A stretch of 64,000 nt of DNA from Daucus carota subsp. sativus. Lineage: Eukaryota; Streptophyta; Magnoliopsida; Apiales; Apiaceae. The notes beneath the pieces are model-generated. The model had not been told where the DNA came from. It saw only the letters and a program-made list of their open reading frames with translations, and did not search any database. Numbering within the stretch: the first letter of the stretch is position 1; the number at the start of each line of letters is the position of its first letter. Shown one piece after another: positions 1-13,324 of the stretch. The position numbers and the translations under genes were made by a program. The DNA lies in the NCBI RefSeq assembly GCF_001625215.2, contig NC_030384.2, forward strand, positions 28,136,527 through 28,200,526. Direction: 5' to 3'.

Positions 1-2594
1 CCTTAAAACTTTAACCAAATTTTAAGCTACTGCATGATTGCAATGCTAAACCATATAGTATAATTTTAAAAAGAGCTTAACCACTAATGATCAGCATCGG
101 GACCAATGACAAGTTCAAACAATTTATCAAATAAAAAAATTTACATGAACTTATAATCGAGTTTTGAATAAAATTTTACCAATTTAAGCTCCTGGAAATG
201 AAGTCTAAGAGCAAATCCAATAGTAATATGTATAATAGTTCTCTATTTTCATTGGTGATACTGAATATGTAAATTTTTTGTTAAGGGTTCTAATAATTAC
301 TCCAATAAAGTTATCTATATTCATGCTTATGTAAATTTATACCTAAAAACTTTGTTGGATCAACAAATATAACCAACCAAACATGATTCACTATATTTTT
401 TGCTAAGGAGAGGGGGTTCACTATATTTTGCTGAGGGAGGGAGGGTTGGAGTTCAAATTTTTTTAGATAATCTTTAAAAATGACACATAGATACCGAATA
501 AGCGTCACCTAAATAATTTTATCTAAGAACTTTTATTATTGAAGATGCTCTTGAAATGAACGTGAGACCTTATTAGTGTTCGAGAAATGTCTGGAACTGC
601 ACTGAAGTGGATCAAGGTGGGGGACCGATGGCATGGTTGCTTAGGGGAACAAGTCTCTGATGTTCACATCACTTGTTATCCATTGAAGGATGTGGGAGTT
701 GCAAGACAACTGTTCGAGTATGAAATGAATATTTTTATGATGTTCCTTTACGATGATTAGATGGATTAAATTGAAGAGTTAACTAATTGTATGGAAGTTC
801 GTATTTCAACGGGAGTGTTGGAGTATCGGTTATAAAATTTTAATTTAATTAATATAAATAATATTTTTAATTATCCAAATATATATATATATATAATTTT
901 ATTATTTCTAAGTAGTCTTTAATATAATTATCAATTAATTATTAACATCTTTCTATTTTAATAATCATTTGACATTTTACCCAAATTTTAACGATCATTA
1001 AAATGATAGTCTTTGTTTGTCAGTTATATTATAAAATATAATATCTTACTATCTGTAAAAGTAATTATTTTGCTATACAATGCAAGTTGTTTGATGTATA
1101 TAATAAAATAATAAATTATATTTTATCTAATTTTAACTTTAATACTCTAATATTTTTAAATATCATTACGTGAAATTGACAGGCATATTGTCCATGCATG
1201 TCCCACTTAGAGTTATTCTTGGAAAGTTTTTGGATGATTGTTTTTGTATCTAAACACGTCACCTTTGTTATATATGTCTTCATTGTCCTCGCACGAATAT
1301 CTGCTTACGTGATTGTTGACATACAAATCGTTGAAATAATAACAATCATGGACTAAATGGAAACCATCATAGACCACATCACTGTATATGTATATCATCA
1401 TCACATATTCAGAATTCACTCTTTCATCGACTCAATTCGTCCCGATTCACTAAACCCTCGTTAAAACTCCGGACAAATTTTAGACAATCCCAAAATTCTG
1501 GACAGGTTCCAGACAACCTCATCCTCTGTATATCATTATTTTTAAATAAAAAATAATCCCACTCAATCCATCTCCAACTCATTAAAAACGTCTAACCCTA
1601 CTAATCTCACCTAAATCTCGTCTGGGTCCATTTTGAGATCAATTTTGATCCCAAAATCCATATTATTCTACATTCTAGTATTTGTATTGAAGTAAGATCC
1701 CGCATATAAAATACCAAACAAGATTTTATAACTTGCATCGTGTGCCGGTTTTCTCAATTTGAAATGACTAATTGCCCTGCAATTTCAAAATTTGAGGTTT
1801 TCTCGTGTCTTCGTTTTATGCTATTCAACCTGCTGCTTCTGCATATACTTGAAGAACATATCTACTCATTTGTTAACACGAACGTCAAGACATGTGAGAA
1901 ATGCAACAGAGTCTCAATTTCCACAAACTTCTCTTTACAGCTTACAACCAGAACAAAAGTTGTCTTTTAGAAAATTAATCCATAATAATTTATCTCCGTA
2001 CATTATACAGGATGTTTACAGAGTTATTTCCAACAATATTTTAAGGAGCTATATATCATGTATATTTTCCCATATCATTATCTACCAGACTGGCTAGCTA
2101 CTGTTCCGGCACCAGGACATTGGAAGCTAAACCCGATGCTTCTGTTTCTGTATAAGACTAAGCTGCACCGTGAATATACAAAATGTTTACTACTCAAAAA
2201 ATTATCATGTACATTGTCAGGTTCCGGGAGAGCAGTCATGAACAGATGCTAGGGGTGCAGGCAGATTCTGCTTCACGGAAAATTATATTTTGAAATCCAT
2301 GTTTTGCCTCGGAGTTGAATTCTCGAACCCATCTATTCTTTATCATAAGTTCGCGGAAGCCCTAGTGTTGCTGAGAACTCCAAAATCTGTACAAACTACT
2401 CTTGATATCCTTTCTGAACAAGGCTCTTGTACTATAAGGAATCAATCATCTATGAATGGCCTTCAGTTGAATTCAGCATCTTTCTTGAATTTTGATCTCA
2501 AGTTGGCAAGTGCTTAACTGCTCAAGTCATCGAGACACTCACCAAGAACTACTTTCATTTAGGAAAGTGTGCATTAGGTTTCTGTGGTACTTTA
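1..2594. other. AT-rich intergenic region, no gene seen
   Basis: I see no supported gene on either strand. Open frames here are short and lack family motifs. The sequence is strongly AT-rich with microsatellite-like AT runs near 880-895. The last few hundred bases before 2595 are probably the 3' untranslated region of the cis-prenyltransferase gene, which is transcribed leftward. Confidence 0.5.
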
Positions 2595-4731
2595 CTATTT
2601 ATATCCTCCATAGCGTCTCTGCCTCTGCTGGAAAGAAACTAAAGCCTCTACAAAATCAGCTTCTCCAAAATCAGGCCAATGTGATTTTGAAAAGAATAGT
2701 TCTGTATAGGCCAATTGCCACAAAAAGAAATTGCTCACTCTAAGCTCACCACTGGTTCTAATAAGGAGGTCAGGGTACGGGTATTCAGCACAGTTTGTTT
2801 CAAGTTCTTGTTCAATAGATGACTCATTAATCTCTTCTGGTTCTATCAGGCCATCCTTTACTTTCTGAGCAATACTTTGACAAGCTTGCACAATATCGTA
2901 CTTCCCACTATAGTTAACTGCAACAACAAGATGAAGTCCAGTATTATGCTTTGTGTTTTTCTCCACACGCGCTATCAAACGCTGCAGTGACGTCGGGAGC
3001 TTAGATGGATCCCCAATTATAGATACCTTAATATCCTCCCTGTGACGTAGAATTTTAAAGACCAAAACTGATTCCTATTTATTACAGTTTACTAAAAACA
3101 CAGTGTTCCTGATACAACTAGGAAACAAAGAGAACAGTAAAAAAAGATGAAAAAATCTCCGAGCAACCATTTACTTGGCCAAAGCCCAAAAGATAATCTA
3201 CAAAATAACTGACCAAGAATACTCCAACAGAAAGTAAACAAAATATTCATAGACAATCAACACTGGAACTTTATAACTAAGCTAAGCATATAGTATTATA
3301 TTATGCTTTTGTCGCAACTGAGTTTAGGATTCCTGTAATTTACTTGGTGTTCGAGATACCTCACATAGGAAACAAGGAGAAAAAACAAAATTCAAGTCTT
3401 AGAAGCAAATATATGCTGTAAAGGGGGTTCACGTTGAAATTTGATATATACATACCACCCCCAAGATATGTTATGCTACTGCAGACTCTTGCATTAGAAA
3501 CAAACATCAGGAAAACACACAAACTAGAAAAACTAAAAAGATGGCGTAGACAGTCTAACTCAGAACTATAAACACTACATGCATACAAATTTACAAACAT
3601 AAGGCGGCTCTATAGTTCTTCAAAAAAATGATCAGAATATTAAGCGTCTCCTTTCGAACTGCATTATAGGGACGAGAAAGTCCGACACAAAACCTCAGTT
3701 GAACCTAAGTACCTAACTCAATGTAGACTCCATCAGACAGAAAAGCCTAGAGGATGGCACAACACAAGTCATTAACATAATAAGTCATTACTAAAAGTTT
3801 ATTCATCAAGGTTTATACAATTGATTTTTCACTTGCGTTTTAAAACAACACAAATCCATCACAAAGATATGACCCCAGCAACATTGCTTGTAAAAAAAAG
3901 AAAGATACAAGCATATATATGTAGAAGGGTTTGGTTCCCTGCCAATCGATTGTTGCGACAAAGTATCCCCAATTTTTTTAATAACAGAAAGACATTAATC
4001 ATAACAATCAATTGTTAAGGACCATCTCTCTAAATAGAAACCTAAATTTTACCTCATAAAGTTGTCCAGTTCAGCTTTAATTCCCTTTTCGAACAAATTC
4101 ATCAAGAAATCAACTTCCATCTTCAAAACACAAGAAACAAATTTTTTTTTAAAAAAATTCAAAATCAAACAAATATAAAATCATTTATTTAAAATAAAAT
4201 TTAAATGCAAAAAATGAATAATCATACTTTAGGTCTAACCCAGTTATCAGAAGAAAAGGCAAAAACAGTAAGCACCCTAATCCCCCATTTGCAACAAAGC
4301 TCCACCAAAACCCTAAAAGCCCGAATACCCGCTTCATAACCCGATCCGGAAGGCAATCCTCTCATCCGGGCCCACCTCCTATTTCCATCCATAATCACTG
4401 CCACATGTTCCGGCATCAATTCCCTCCGGAGACCATCTGGAATTGAACTTCTTTCCTCCTCCGGCGAAGCTCCGGCGCCGGAATAGTTTTTACCGGCGAG
4501 GTCAAATTCGTTTTGTTGGCGTGTCAAAATAGGGTCTTTACGAAGATGGGTCGGGTTGGAATGCAGTTTGGGGTTGTGGGTCGGGTTATCGGGTCGGCTT
4601 GATGGAGTAAGTGAGAGATGGGCAAAGAGTGAAAGCATTGTTAAAATGGAGGGAAAGATTGATGATAAGATAGATATTTGTAGGGAGGGAAATTGAACTG
4701 AACGGTAAAGGAGCATGGGCCCACATCCCAA
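2595..4731 (-). CDS. cis-prenyltransferase (dehydrodolichyl diphosphate synthase-like)
   Basis: Three exons on the minus strand: 4731-4228, 4120-4053 and 3039-2595. They join in frame to 338 aa, and all introns are GT-AG. The family condenses isopentenyl diphosphate onto an allylic starter to make cis-polyprenyl diphosphates (dolichol or polyprenol precursors, sometimes short terpene precursors). Region I is visible at about residues 109-123 as [14 protein letters not shown], with the catalytic Asp at 115. FAFSSDNW is at about 157-164. The late conserved block [15 protein letters not shown] is at about 285-299, followed by the usual QRxRRYGG end. About 105 residues precede the catalytic core and are rich in Ser, Thr and Pro, which suggests a plastid transit peptide; Met32 is an alternative start. 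The protein is full length. Chain length and substrate cannot be read from sequence. Confidence 0.93.
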
Positions 4732-5397
4732 GCTCTTCTGTGAACGGCGCCGTTTGAATCAAAATTTAGAACATGACTTTTTCGTTCATTGAAAGGATTT
4801 GAAATTGAAGTTTGAATTTTTATCAGTAGCTTACGATTATGATTTGATTTTATTGCAGAAAATAATTAATCTCATGGAAAGAAATAGAATAAACTGAAAT
4901 TGCAAATTCAGTTTGTCTATGAACAAGAAAGTTATAAATAATGCAATTGTGAATCTCATCAAAATTCGATTTTTCTACGAATAAGAAAATTAGACGTAAT
5001 GTAATTATGAATCTCATGAAAAATTCGGTCATGACTTAGGATAAACACCGATGACATTGCCTAACATGTAAGTCGGACAAGAAGCGGTGTTTTTTGTGGC
5101 GGACAAACCCTACTTTGCAAGGGAGATTATATAGTCTGTTGTTAACCTTCTGATTAAAAAAATAACTTTTTTTATTATATATCCAGGCCAGCTAGGTAAA
5201 AAAACTGGATCATCAATGTGATTACAGTTACAAGAAAACTAAAACTGACCAAGGTGGCAAGGTTATCCTTTTACAGAGACTATCAAAACAGGCGAACCAC
5301 CTTCATCGTCATTCTTTGATGGACCAAGCCTACCTAAAGCACCTTCAACGGATGATAGTAACAAAGGCAACTTTCAGCTTTTTCCGAGAAGATGATT
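4732..5397. other. Intergenic gap between cis-prenyltransferase 5' end and RUS5 3' end
   Basis: The two minus-strand genes are separated by 666 bases. The part nearest 4732 should hold the prenyltransferase promoter and the part nearest 5397 the RUS5 3' UTR. A near-duplicated AT-rich phrase containing 'gaatctcat' occurs at about 4905-4955 and 4980-5020. I see no gene here. Confidence 0.5.
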
Positions 5398-8300
5398 TCA
5401 AGCCCCATGAGTTTCTTCTATGAAAATATCTTTAGGGACCTTCAAACTTAACAGATTAATATCCCATCCAGCCTCTTTCAATTGCTGCAAGAAGTTCTCA
5501 AACCTAGTGCTTAACACATTTAAGCTTTCCTCAAGTTTATTAATGTAAGCATCAGTATCGGCCAAGTTCTGATAAAGCCAGTATGTTTGCCATACACTAC
5601 GCAAAACTGTTAGACTTGTAGCTCCTTCCTGCAGTAAATGTTAAGGCATTGTATCAAAATTTGCAGTGATTTCAAATGAGATTCGCACTTATAAAGTGTA
5701 TACCTTAAAGGAGACCAAGGCTTCAAATTCTTTTGGTTCCTTTTGGTTGACCACAAGAATGTATTTCTCTTTCTCATACAATAATAGAAGCATTTTGACC
5801 TGTGAAACATACTATAAAGAATTAAAAGAGGTTATCAAATATCAACCAGGATACAGCAAGTTCATAGTTACCGCACAAAAATTAATGCATTAGTAATATC
5901 GTAATTGCAGTAGTAGTGCAAACGTAGGCAGCAATTAATCATTCTGTTCTATAAATAGAGGCTTAAGCTCCTTGTAATTCCTGCAGCAGAAGTTAAAATT
6001 TACACACACAAAATACTTTGCCAGTCTATTTCTCCTCTCTATTATTGATCCAAGAAATATTTTCATGTTCTCTCACATTATCAGAGGGTATATGCGACCT
6101 AATGACCAAGGTTTATATTAGAAGAACACAGAAGTATGAATATTTCAAGTGCAAATGGAATATTTAGTTTGGCAAGAAATGCACGCTACGTCCACAAGGT
6201 CCTTTCAATGTGGGGTTAGAACTAACTAACTTTGCCGGCAAGGATTTTGCGAAGGTATTAGCTCCTTCGTAAGTCAGTCTTACAATTGAACAACTAATCT
6301 AGTGAAATTTAATGGATGAAGACCATATAAACTTCTAAGCAATTTCTAAGCCCACTTCAATCCATTCCCGGGTTGAAAAATTTAAAGTAATTTCCTTCCC
6401 TCTCCACTTCTCCCTACTCAATGCACTCTTCAAATGAGGCCCTCTAGTATTTTTATCTACGTTTATGAAGGTTTTTAACTTTCTAAAGATGTAGCTAACA
6501 TTAGTTGGTGGTTAGATTAGTTGACTGAATTAAAATGCAAGTAAAAATTTCAACCTTCCGTAAAACCTATACATGACAAAAAACATTGCATTTTGACAAA
6601 TAATTTAAGGATTTTGCTTAAGATGATACCTTGGAACCAGGTATGTCACCACCCTCGGAACCAGGTATCTCACCACCAACCATATTTTCCAAGGGAACAC
6701 CGAAACGGATTCTGGGTTTAATAAATTTCTCCCACATCAATATATCTTCCTTGCTATTGCAATCATGAGATCCTGTTACAAACATATTAGGTCTGTTGGG
6801 CCATTGGCATTACAATCAAGTTCTTCCAAATTTTTCCATAGACCAAGGTTATAAAGCATACCAGGAATACTAGAGCCAGAAACATGTGATTGAACCAATA
6901 TGCGAGCACGCTTGAGATTTATCTACAGAATTGAATAAAAATCAAACACAAATCAATAAAATATTGGATTTGGAACCTATTTTCTGCATCCTGATTGAAC
7001 TATTAAACTAAGTCATACTGCTTTTAAGGTTGAAACATATATCTGGCCTACTGCCACATGAAACCAACAATTAGTACTATCTGTTTATAGCACATAGCCA
7101 ACTTCATAGAGTAGCTGGTAAGATATTGAAGAAAAACATGATAGTAACCGATAATTTTAGAACAACTGATGCAGTAATTAGCTGAATCTATTTTAAAAAT
7201 AGTATATGAAACTTGATTTTGGAAAAGAAGCTGTTATGCACCTTCAAGTTACATTTTTAGGATTTTTTTTTCTGTTTCGGGTTATAAGTTGAAGACTGAA
7301 GAATGAGGAACAGTGAAAAATAACTTACTGTGTTGAACTGCAAAACTGAGAGAGACTGATAACGTAACCAAAGATGCAGAATTCGCATGCTTGTCCATGT
7401 TAGCACTAGCACTGGGTAAGATGTTAAAAATCCAGGTGTATCCTGCGAGGAGATAACTATGAAGCTCATTACATATTCGAAACAATAAGACAATTGGTAA
7501 TTAAATTTGTCATCACCAACAGACACCCTTTATGTTTGAAACCAAAGGTGATAACTTTAAGAAAGAGGATTGAAAACCTTAATTTTTTTCAGTTATGGCC
7601 TTCGGTTAAATGCCTTGGGCCTGGCAGGAGATGGCTTAGTACACAGATTTCAATTTAAGTAGGGTAATATAAATGTATTGCAGCATGTAATTTTCTTGTA
7701 AATGTCTCTTTAACTACTTCTCCGCTTGCTTCAATGGAAACTTAATATGGCAGGCTTAATATTTCTCTTTTAGTTATTCTCTACTTGAGTTGATTAGTAA
7801 GATGGAATAAGAATAAGATAAATTTAGCAAAAACAAATGAAGGATTAAAAGAATTAATGACGCTGTTCAGTACTAGTTTATACTGAGCACATTAATTCGG
7901 TGAATATATGTACACATACAAGGTACATATAATAACACGGGTTCGAACTAGAAGTGAACTGAACCGAATGAAATTCATATGTTTTCACAGCCTCTAAAAT
8001 CAAACTCCAAACCAAACTTTGGTTTAGGTTTGAATAGGTAGTTTGGGCAGGTTATTTGGTTTGACCTGAATCATATCACTCCTCACAGGCTGAGATGGGG
8101 CTCAAGCAGATAAGTCAGGTAATGTCTAGGACGTGATTGTATACAATTTAAGGCTGGAGGTGGCGAAAGCTCAAACATGCCATTGCTTCTCTATTGCCAT
8201 CTTTATTATTATAATTAATAGAATGAGTACAGCTAGCTACAGTCATAACAAGACATACCAAAATCAATATACCCAGACCGAGGCCTACCAATTGAGCAGC

Positions 8301-11300
8301 TACTTCCCAAACTTCCTCCTACAATATGACACGTCCACATAATATGAATATATATGTATATTTTCAACATAAACCAATATATATTATCGATTCTGCAGAG
8401 AAAACTATCAGAATCGAATATTTGGTTTGGATTAATAACTTGCATATTCTAATACAGTAGAGGGGTTCTTGTTGCCACACATTTATGCCAAAAAAATAAA
8501 TTACATATAGAAGGAAACACGAGTTCTAATTAGTCTAGATAGTTGATACTACACAAAATACCTAAAGGTACTAGAAAATAGAAATGATAGGTGAAATAAA
8601 GTTTATTTTCGCGAAATAAAGTTTATTTTGGGTATTTTAAATTTTTCGTTCCACTAGAATTTGAAATTCAAGGGGAGAGGGAGCGAGGATCAAACTCTCA
8701 ACCTTAAACATGTAGAGGGAGCAAGGAGCACAGCCACTGGGGTATCAAAGATCCTCGAGTAGAAAGTGGTGTTAAAATCACTAAACCGCAAAAAGGAAAA
8801 AAATTGAATAGCACACCTTTGCTGCAACCTCACCCAAATTTCCAGATATAGAAAAATGGTTTTGAATGACACGAAATGAAGGATCTTTTAGTCCCCTTGC
8901 CACTGCCTGACAAATTATGTCATGAAAAAATTGATCAAGTCTTAAACAACCATTACAAAATATATCATGCAATTCTAGTTATAAGTATCACTGCAGATAC
9001 ATTGTTTCACCACGATGCACAATCTAGATGCAAAAGAAAACAGTCCATAGTCTGCTTCATTGAACGTTTGTCAAAAGAAAGGTTACAGTATGTATAGCTC
9101 GTTTTTGGGGCATAATACCTTTGTCAAGTTCCCAAGAGATGCTAGGAGTAGAAAATTTGATGGATACAGTGGCGTAGTCAGATCAAATATGCTACATAAA
9201 GGACACCAATTTTCAGGACTCGGTGAATTTTTATATAAATAGGATAATTTCTGTAAACCAAAAGTTCTTATTAGATAGATACCTGCCAGCGCTGCCAATG
9301 AAGTCGGCATACATGCGCCACTGTTTTGGATCACCATCAAAAAGACTGCCAAACCGTCCACCTGAAAAAGATCAAAATATTAGTCATGAGTCATGACAAT
9401 AATCATCAGCCTATTTTTCTTTAGCAAAAAAATGCGGACCGATGAATAGTCGTCCAACAGCACCAATCCCATCTTTTGATACCCATCTGCAATATAATAT
9501 AACCAGAGTTTTGTCTATCAAAGAAATTCTTTTAATATGCCTCTTGACATGTAAAAAGAACACAATACAAAAATGATTCCTTTCAAATTAGAAGCTACAT
9601 CAAATCTATTTGAATCACTATTGAACACAAATAATAATTGATGCCATACATACTATATATATATAACACAAGCGTTGAGATGAATAATGCTGAATCACCT
9701 AATAGCAGCAGCAGAAGCAGCAGCAGTAGTACCAGAAAAAGAGCCGACACCAACTGCCTGCAATTAGCCATCACAGTAGTCTAAATTAAAAATTCTGCAA
9801 CAGTACAGACTAGACCACAAAAAGAAGGAACCAGTCTTATAAGAGCAAGATAAAACACATTTTGTACATCACATAAAAGAAGTCATTACAGCCAAACTAA
9901 TGAGTTTAAGTGGTTGCAACATAAACAATTTGGGATTAAATGTCTTCAAAAAATGAAGCCACCTTTCCAAAAAGCAGGGCAAACGTTCATTTATTTTTTA
10001 CGGTTTGATACTGCAAGTGTGTACCCCAGATTAAGCAAACATGTAGAAAATTATTTTCTACAAGGTGCGTTTATAAAGCATTGAAGACGCTTGAGTTATA
10101 TGGACCTATGAGAACTTATTCACTTGATAAATAATAGGCTGAAGGAATTTTATTCCATATATTGATAATTATACTTAAATGCACATCATCTGAAGGAATG
10201 ATATGATGTATTTTAAGATATTCAAAAAGTTTAAGAGTTGTGTTAAAAATGAAAATGATAGCCTAATACAATTCAACAAATTTAGTGAAGTGGATGGTAT
10301 AAGTCGTTCCAAATACACACCAACAAAATGGTGAATCTGAAAAAAAAATGGAAGTCGTGGAGATAGCAAAATTAATGCTAAAAGAACAGAAGTTTGTTGA
10401 TGAGTTTTGTGAAAAGCTATACAGAGGTATATGTTTATAACAGATTGCTAATGAACCTTAGTTATAACGATATTATATAAGAGAACTGTCATCTGGACTC
10501 GAACGGAAGTTTCTAGCATGAAAAAGTGTCCAAGAGTAGGACTTAGAAATATTTTGCATGTATTTGCCTTAAAGGGAACTGCTAAGTGTCCATACCCATC
10601 TTAGGGTATCGAGCGTCCCGGCAAGGGTACGAAGACACAATTGAAGAGTTAAGGTAATGGAGCTAGATACCAAATGAATGGAAAGAAATGATTGTTTTCC
10701 CCTGAAAGGGATCATTTCCATCTTAAAGTTTGGTGCTTAAATAATGTGAAAAGTTTTAAAAGACTTGAATTAACAATAACCAATAATCTGCAAGCAAATA
10801 TTGTTGAAGTATAGAGGGAATGAAAAAGGGAAATACTTATCATAATCCTTTTAAAAAGGCTTGTAAATCGAAATCCCTAAAACATATATAGTTTTTCATC
10901 ACATACCAAGTGGAACTAACGTCCTGAGTTAGATTGACGTGCCTTTAGAAGACTTGAAGTGACCAATGCGTGACAGATCCAGCCAGTAACATTTGTAGGA
11001 AATTGCAACATGATGTACTCCAAGTAATCAGCTGAAACTGATTCTGATACACATTTTAACAGTAGTTTAAACTCAAAACACAAAAACAATCAAGAAACAA
11101 ATTTTGAAAAACTAAAACAAAACTATTTACCTAAATCACTACACAAATCAACACATTTAAGTAGTTTTTGTAAAGTAGCTGTTGCTTTATCAGTTCATTA
11201 TAATTACTTAGCAGGGAGCTTTTATATTACTTGTAAATCACTCACAAAATAAACCCAAGAAAGCAAAGCCAGTTATATAGCATATAAATGTTTAGTACCT

Positions 11301-12106
11301 GGAAAGCCAGCAGGTAAGATGAAGTCTTTAACATTATCAGGTAACCACCAAAGTTCACCATTTGAGGACTCCGAATTTCCAACCCTGTCCGGTTTTGACT
11401 TTACGACATCAACATAGGTACTTAATCTTGAATTCTCATCCAAAATGTACCTAGATATAATCAAATTTACAGCAATTCATCAATATAATGATCCTAAATG
11501 CCCAAATACCGCAATGCCCCAATTTTTTGATGCGTAACTCTCGATTTCAACATAAAATCAGGGCAAACAAAAGAACTATTTAAATCACCTTTTAGAAGTA
11601 CCATTCCCATATCTCTCCACCAAAATCACATGCGACTGCGACTGCGCCTCCTCTCTGAATAAAACAGCAATAGATAATACAAAAAATCAAGTTCTACTAA
11701 TCCTAAACTACAACCTCTACCGGATTCGAAACACCATTTACAAATTAAAATATTCACATACACGACTAGCCATAAATTGAACATAAGATACAACTAATAA
11801 TGCACAATACATCATTCTATAAATACTTAAAACAAAAAAATCACTAAGGCCGAGTTAGTTAAAAATTCAACTTCAACATAAGCTAATATGTATATATACC
11901 CATAAGGATAATACAAAGCTAGTGAAATAAACAAAGTGGGCTAGTATAAAAAACCTGTTAGGACGCTCAGAAACATCTTGAGATTCTCCTTGTGATGAAT
12001 CAAACTTGCTATTGTAAGTAGAAAAATTTCTTAAACGCTGTGGCCCATTTGCAGACCATTTGAGATGGAAGATTGGAAATGATAACCGAAGAGTGCAACA
12101 AGACAT
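5398..12106 (-). CDS. RUS5: Root UVB Sensitive family protein, RUS5 type (DUF647)
   Basis: Fifteen exons on the minus strand: 12106-11955, 11654-11589, 11450-11299, 11037-10943, 9757-9699, 9486-9440, 9361-9283, 9191-9119, 8906-8817, 8318-8259, 7442-7329, 6922-6862, 6772-6630, 5799-5704, 5628-5398. They join in frame to 505 aa. DUF647 hallmarks are present in order: ILPAGFPG, DYLEY, LLKAVGVGSFSGTTAA, WVSKDGIGAVGRL, GGRFGSLFD, PKQWRMYAD, SLGNLTKAVARGL, SISGNLGEVAAK, EEVWEVAAQL and LRYQSLSVLQFNT. RUS1 and RUS2 act in early seedling development and UV-B response; the role of RUS5 is poorly known. Assignment to RUS5 rests on remembered similarity and on the neighbouring carrier and CAX genes. Intron 4 starts with GC rather than GT. 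Exon 13 contains a small repeat (GGEIPGSEGGDIPGSK). Several introns hold transposon remains. Confidence 0.92.
5900..6095 (+). repeat. Possible LTR fragment in RUS5 intron 13
   Basis: A strong TATA-like stretch (tctataaatagaggc) is followed by a pyrimidine-rich tract and then 'ttatcagagg', which resembles the start of the initiator-Met tRNA primer-binding site (tggtatcagagc) used by Copia elements. This would fit the 3' part of an LTR plus a decayed binding site. No second LTR or target duplication was found, so the call is weak. Confidence 0.25.
8655..8790 (-). repeat. SINE-like relic in RUS5 intron 9
   Basis: Read on the minus strand, this segment carries 'gtggctgtgctcc' followed by 'ggttgagagtttgatcc'. 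That resembles the A and B boxes of a decayed tRNA-derived SINE. There is no clear A-tail or target duplication, so it is old or not a SINE. Confidence 0.28.
10300..10640 (+). pseudogene. Copia integrase relic in RUS5 intron 4
   Basis: On the plus strand, antisense to RUS5, the segment near 10318-10425 reads as HQQNGESEKKMEVVEIAKLM followed by LKEQKFVDEF. This matches the end of the Copia integrase core (Q-Q-N-G...R-T...E-M-A-R...M-L...). A little further on, VFALKGTAKCPYPS resembles the following integrase-to-reverse-transcriptase stretch. Stops and frame changes break it. It is a dead fragment inside an intron of about 1.2 kb. Confidence 0.42.
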
Positions 12107-13320
12107 TAAATTGAGTTTAAGAATTTTGGGTTTTAAGAAAATGGAGATGATGATATATATGTGTGTTTATGTTGTATTTTTCTTCTTTCTGGCGCCACTC
12201 AACTACACTATCTATCTACTTTATTTGACTTGCTGTTAAAATAAATTTTTACTTTTAAACTCTTTGCATTTGCGGTTGTGAGTAACTATTTAATTACTCA
12301 ATTTAGTTATTTTTCCTTCTCGTCCGACTACAATCCGATTCTCGCCCTATTAAATCAAAGATCAAAGAAAAATTTAGAGATCGAAATTAGTTCGGGAATT
12401 AGTGGCTCCCCTCCTCGACCCGTGATTCCCCATTTCCATATATAATATTAATATATTATTATTATAAAAGTATTAATACTAAAAATATTACAAATATCTA
12501 TATACGGGTCCTACACCTACTCCCCACAAACCTTTCTTAAAATAAAAACTACAAACTCAAATCAAAAAGTCTCTAAATCACATTGAAATATAATATATAT
12601 GGTGTGCAAATTGATCGTTTGAAGATGAATAAAAAATCAGTGAAATCGAATTTAAAAAAAGTTCACTATTGAAGGGAAAGTTCAAATTAAAAACGGAGGA
12701 GATTCTATGAGATCATATGTGGAAGGGTGTATGTTAACTGTATGTGATGACTTCTATGGATCATTGAATTAGATTTATTCAAGAATTATATTAGTTCATA
12801 AATTGTATTTTAATCTTGATTTGTATTTGAATACTAGATGTATATTTGTAAGTAATTTCCGTCATTTTATTGATAAAATTATTTTATTTATAGTGTAAAC
12901 AAATTACAATAAATTTTATTTTATCTGTTATTTTTCTTATTAGAAATAAGTATTAATTTGAATTGGCACTTAAAATATTACATAAAAGTAGAAGAATATA
13001 ATAGTTATGACTTATTTATATAATTTTAATTAAAATTATATTTTAATATTTTCTAAAAAAAGATTAAATTTCCGAATTCCCGTGAGGATCCTTTTTACCG
13101 TTCGATGTGAGGATACAGGAATAAAATAATACTCATTTCGGGACAAGTTCGGGGATTTGTATTAGATTTGGACCACGAGTGGAGATAGCAATCCCTGATT
13201 TCTAAGTGACCCAGTGTTGTCTATATTAATTTAGTAATATATATCTTATTTATTATGATAGAATAAAATATGAGTGTTTATAGGAGACAATAAAACGAGG
13301 ACGAAAATAGAGTTGGGCAT
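12107..13320. other. Intergenic, upstream of RUS5; unidentified repeat
   Basis: The first couple of hundred bases should contain the RUS5 promoter; I see no convincing TATA box. The stretch at about 12350-12540 and 13075-13190, with 'gtgaggatcc', 'ggacaagttcggggat' and related phrases, looks like low-copy repeat DNA, but I cannot classify it. No gene seen. Confidence 0.4.
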
Positions 13321-13324
13321 TGGG

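Noticed and set aside
1740..2743. Several plus-strand open frames of 60-100 codons
   Set aside because: No motifs, overlapping frames, and they lie antisense to or downstream of the prenyltransferase. Treated as chance.
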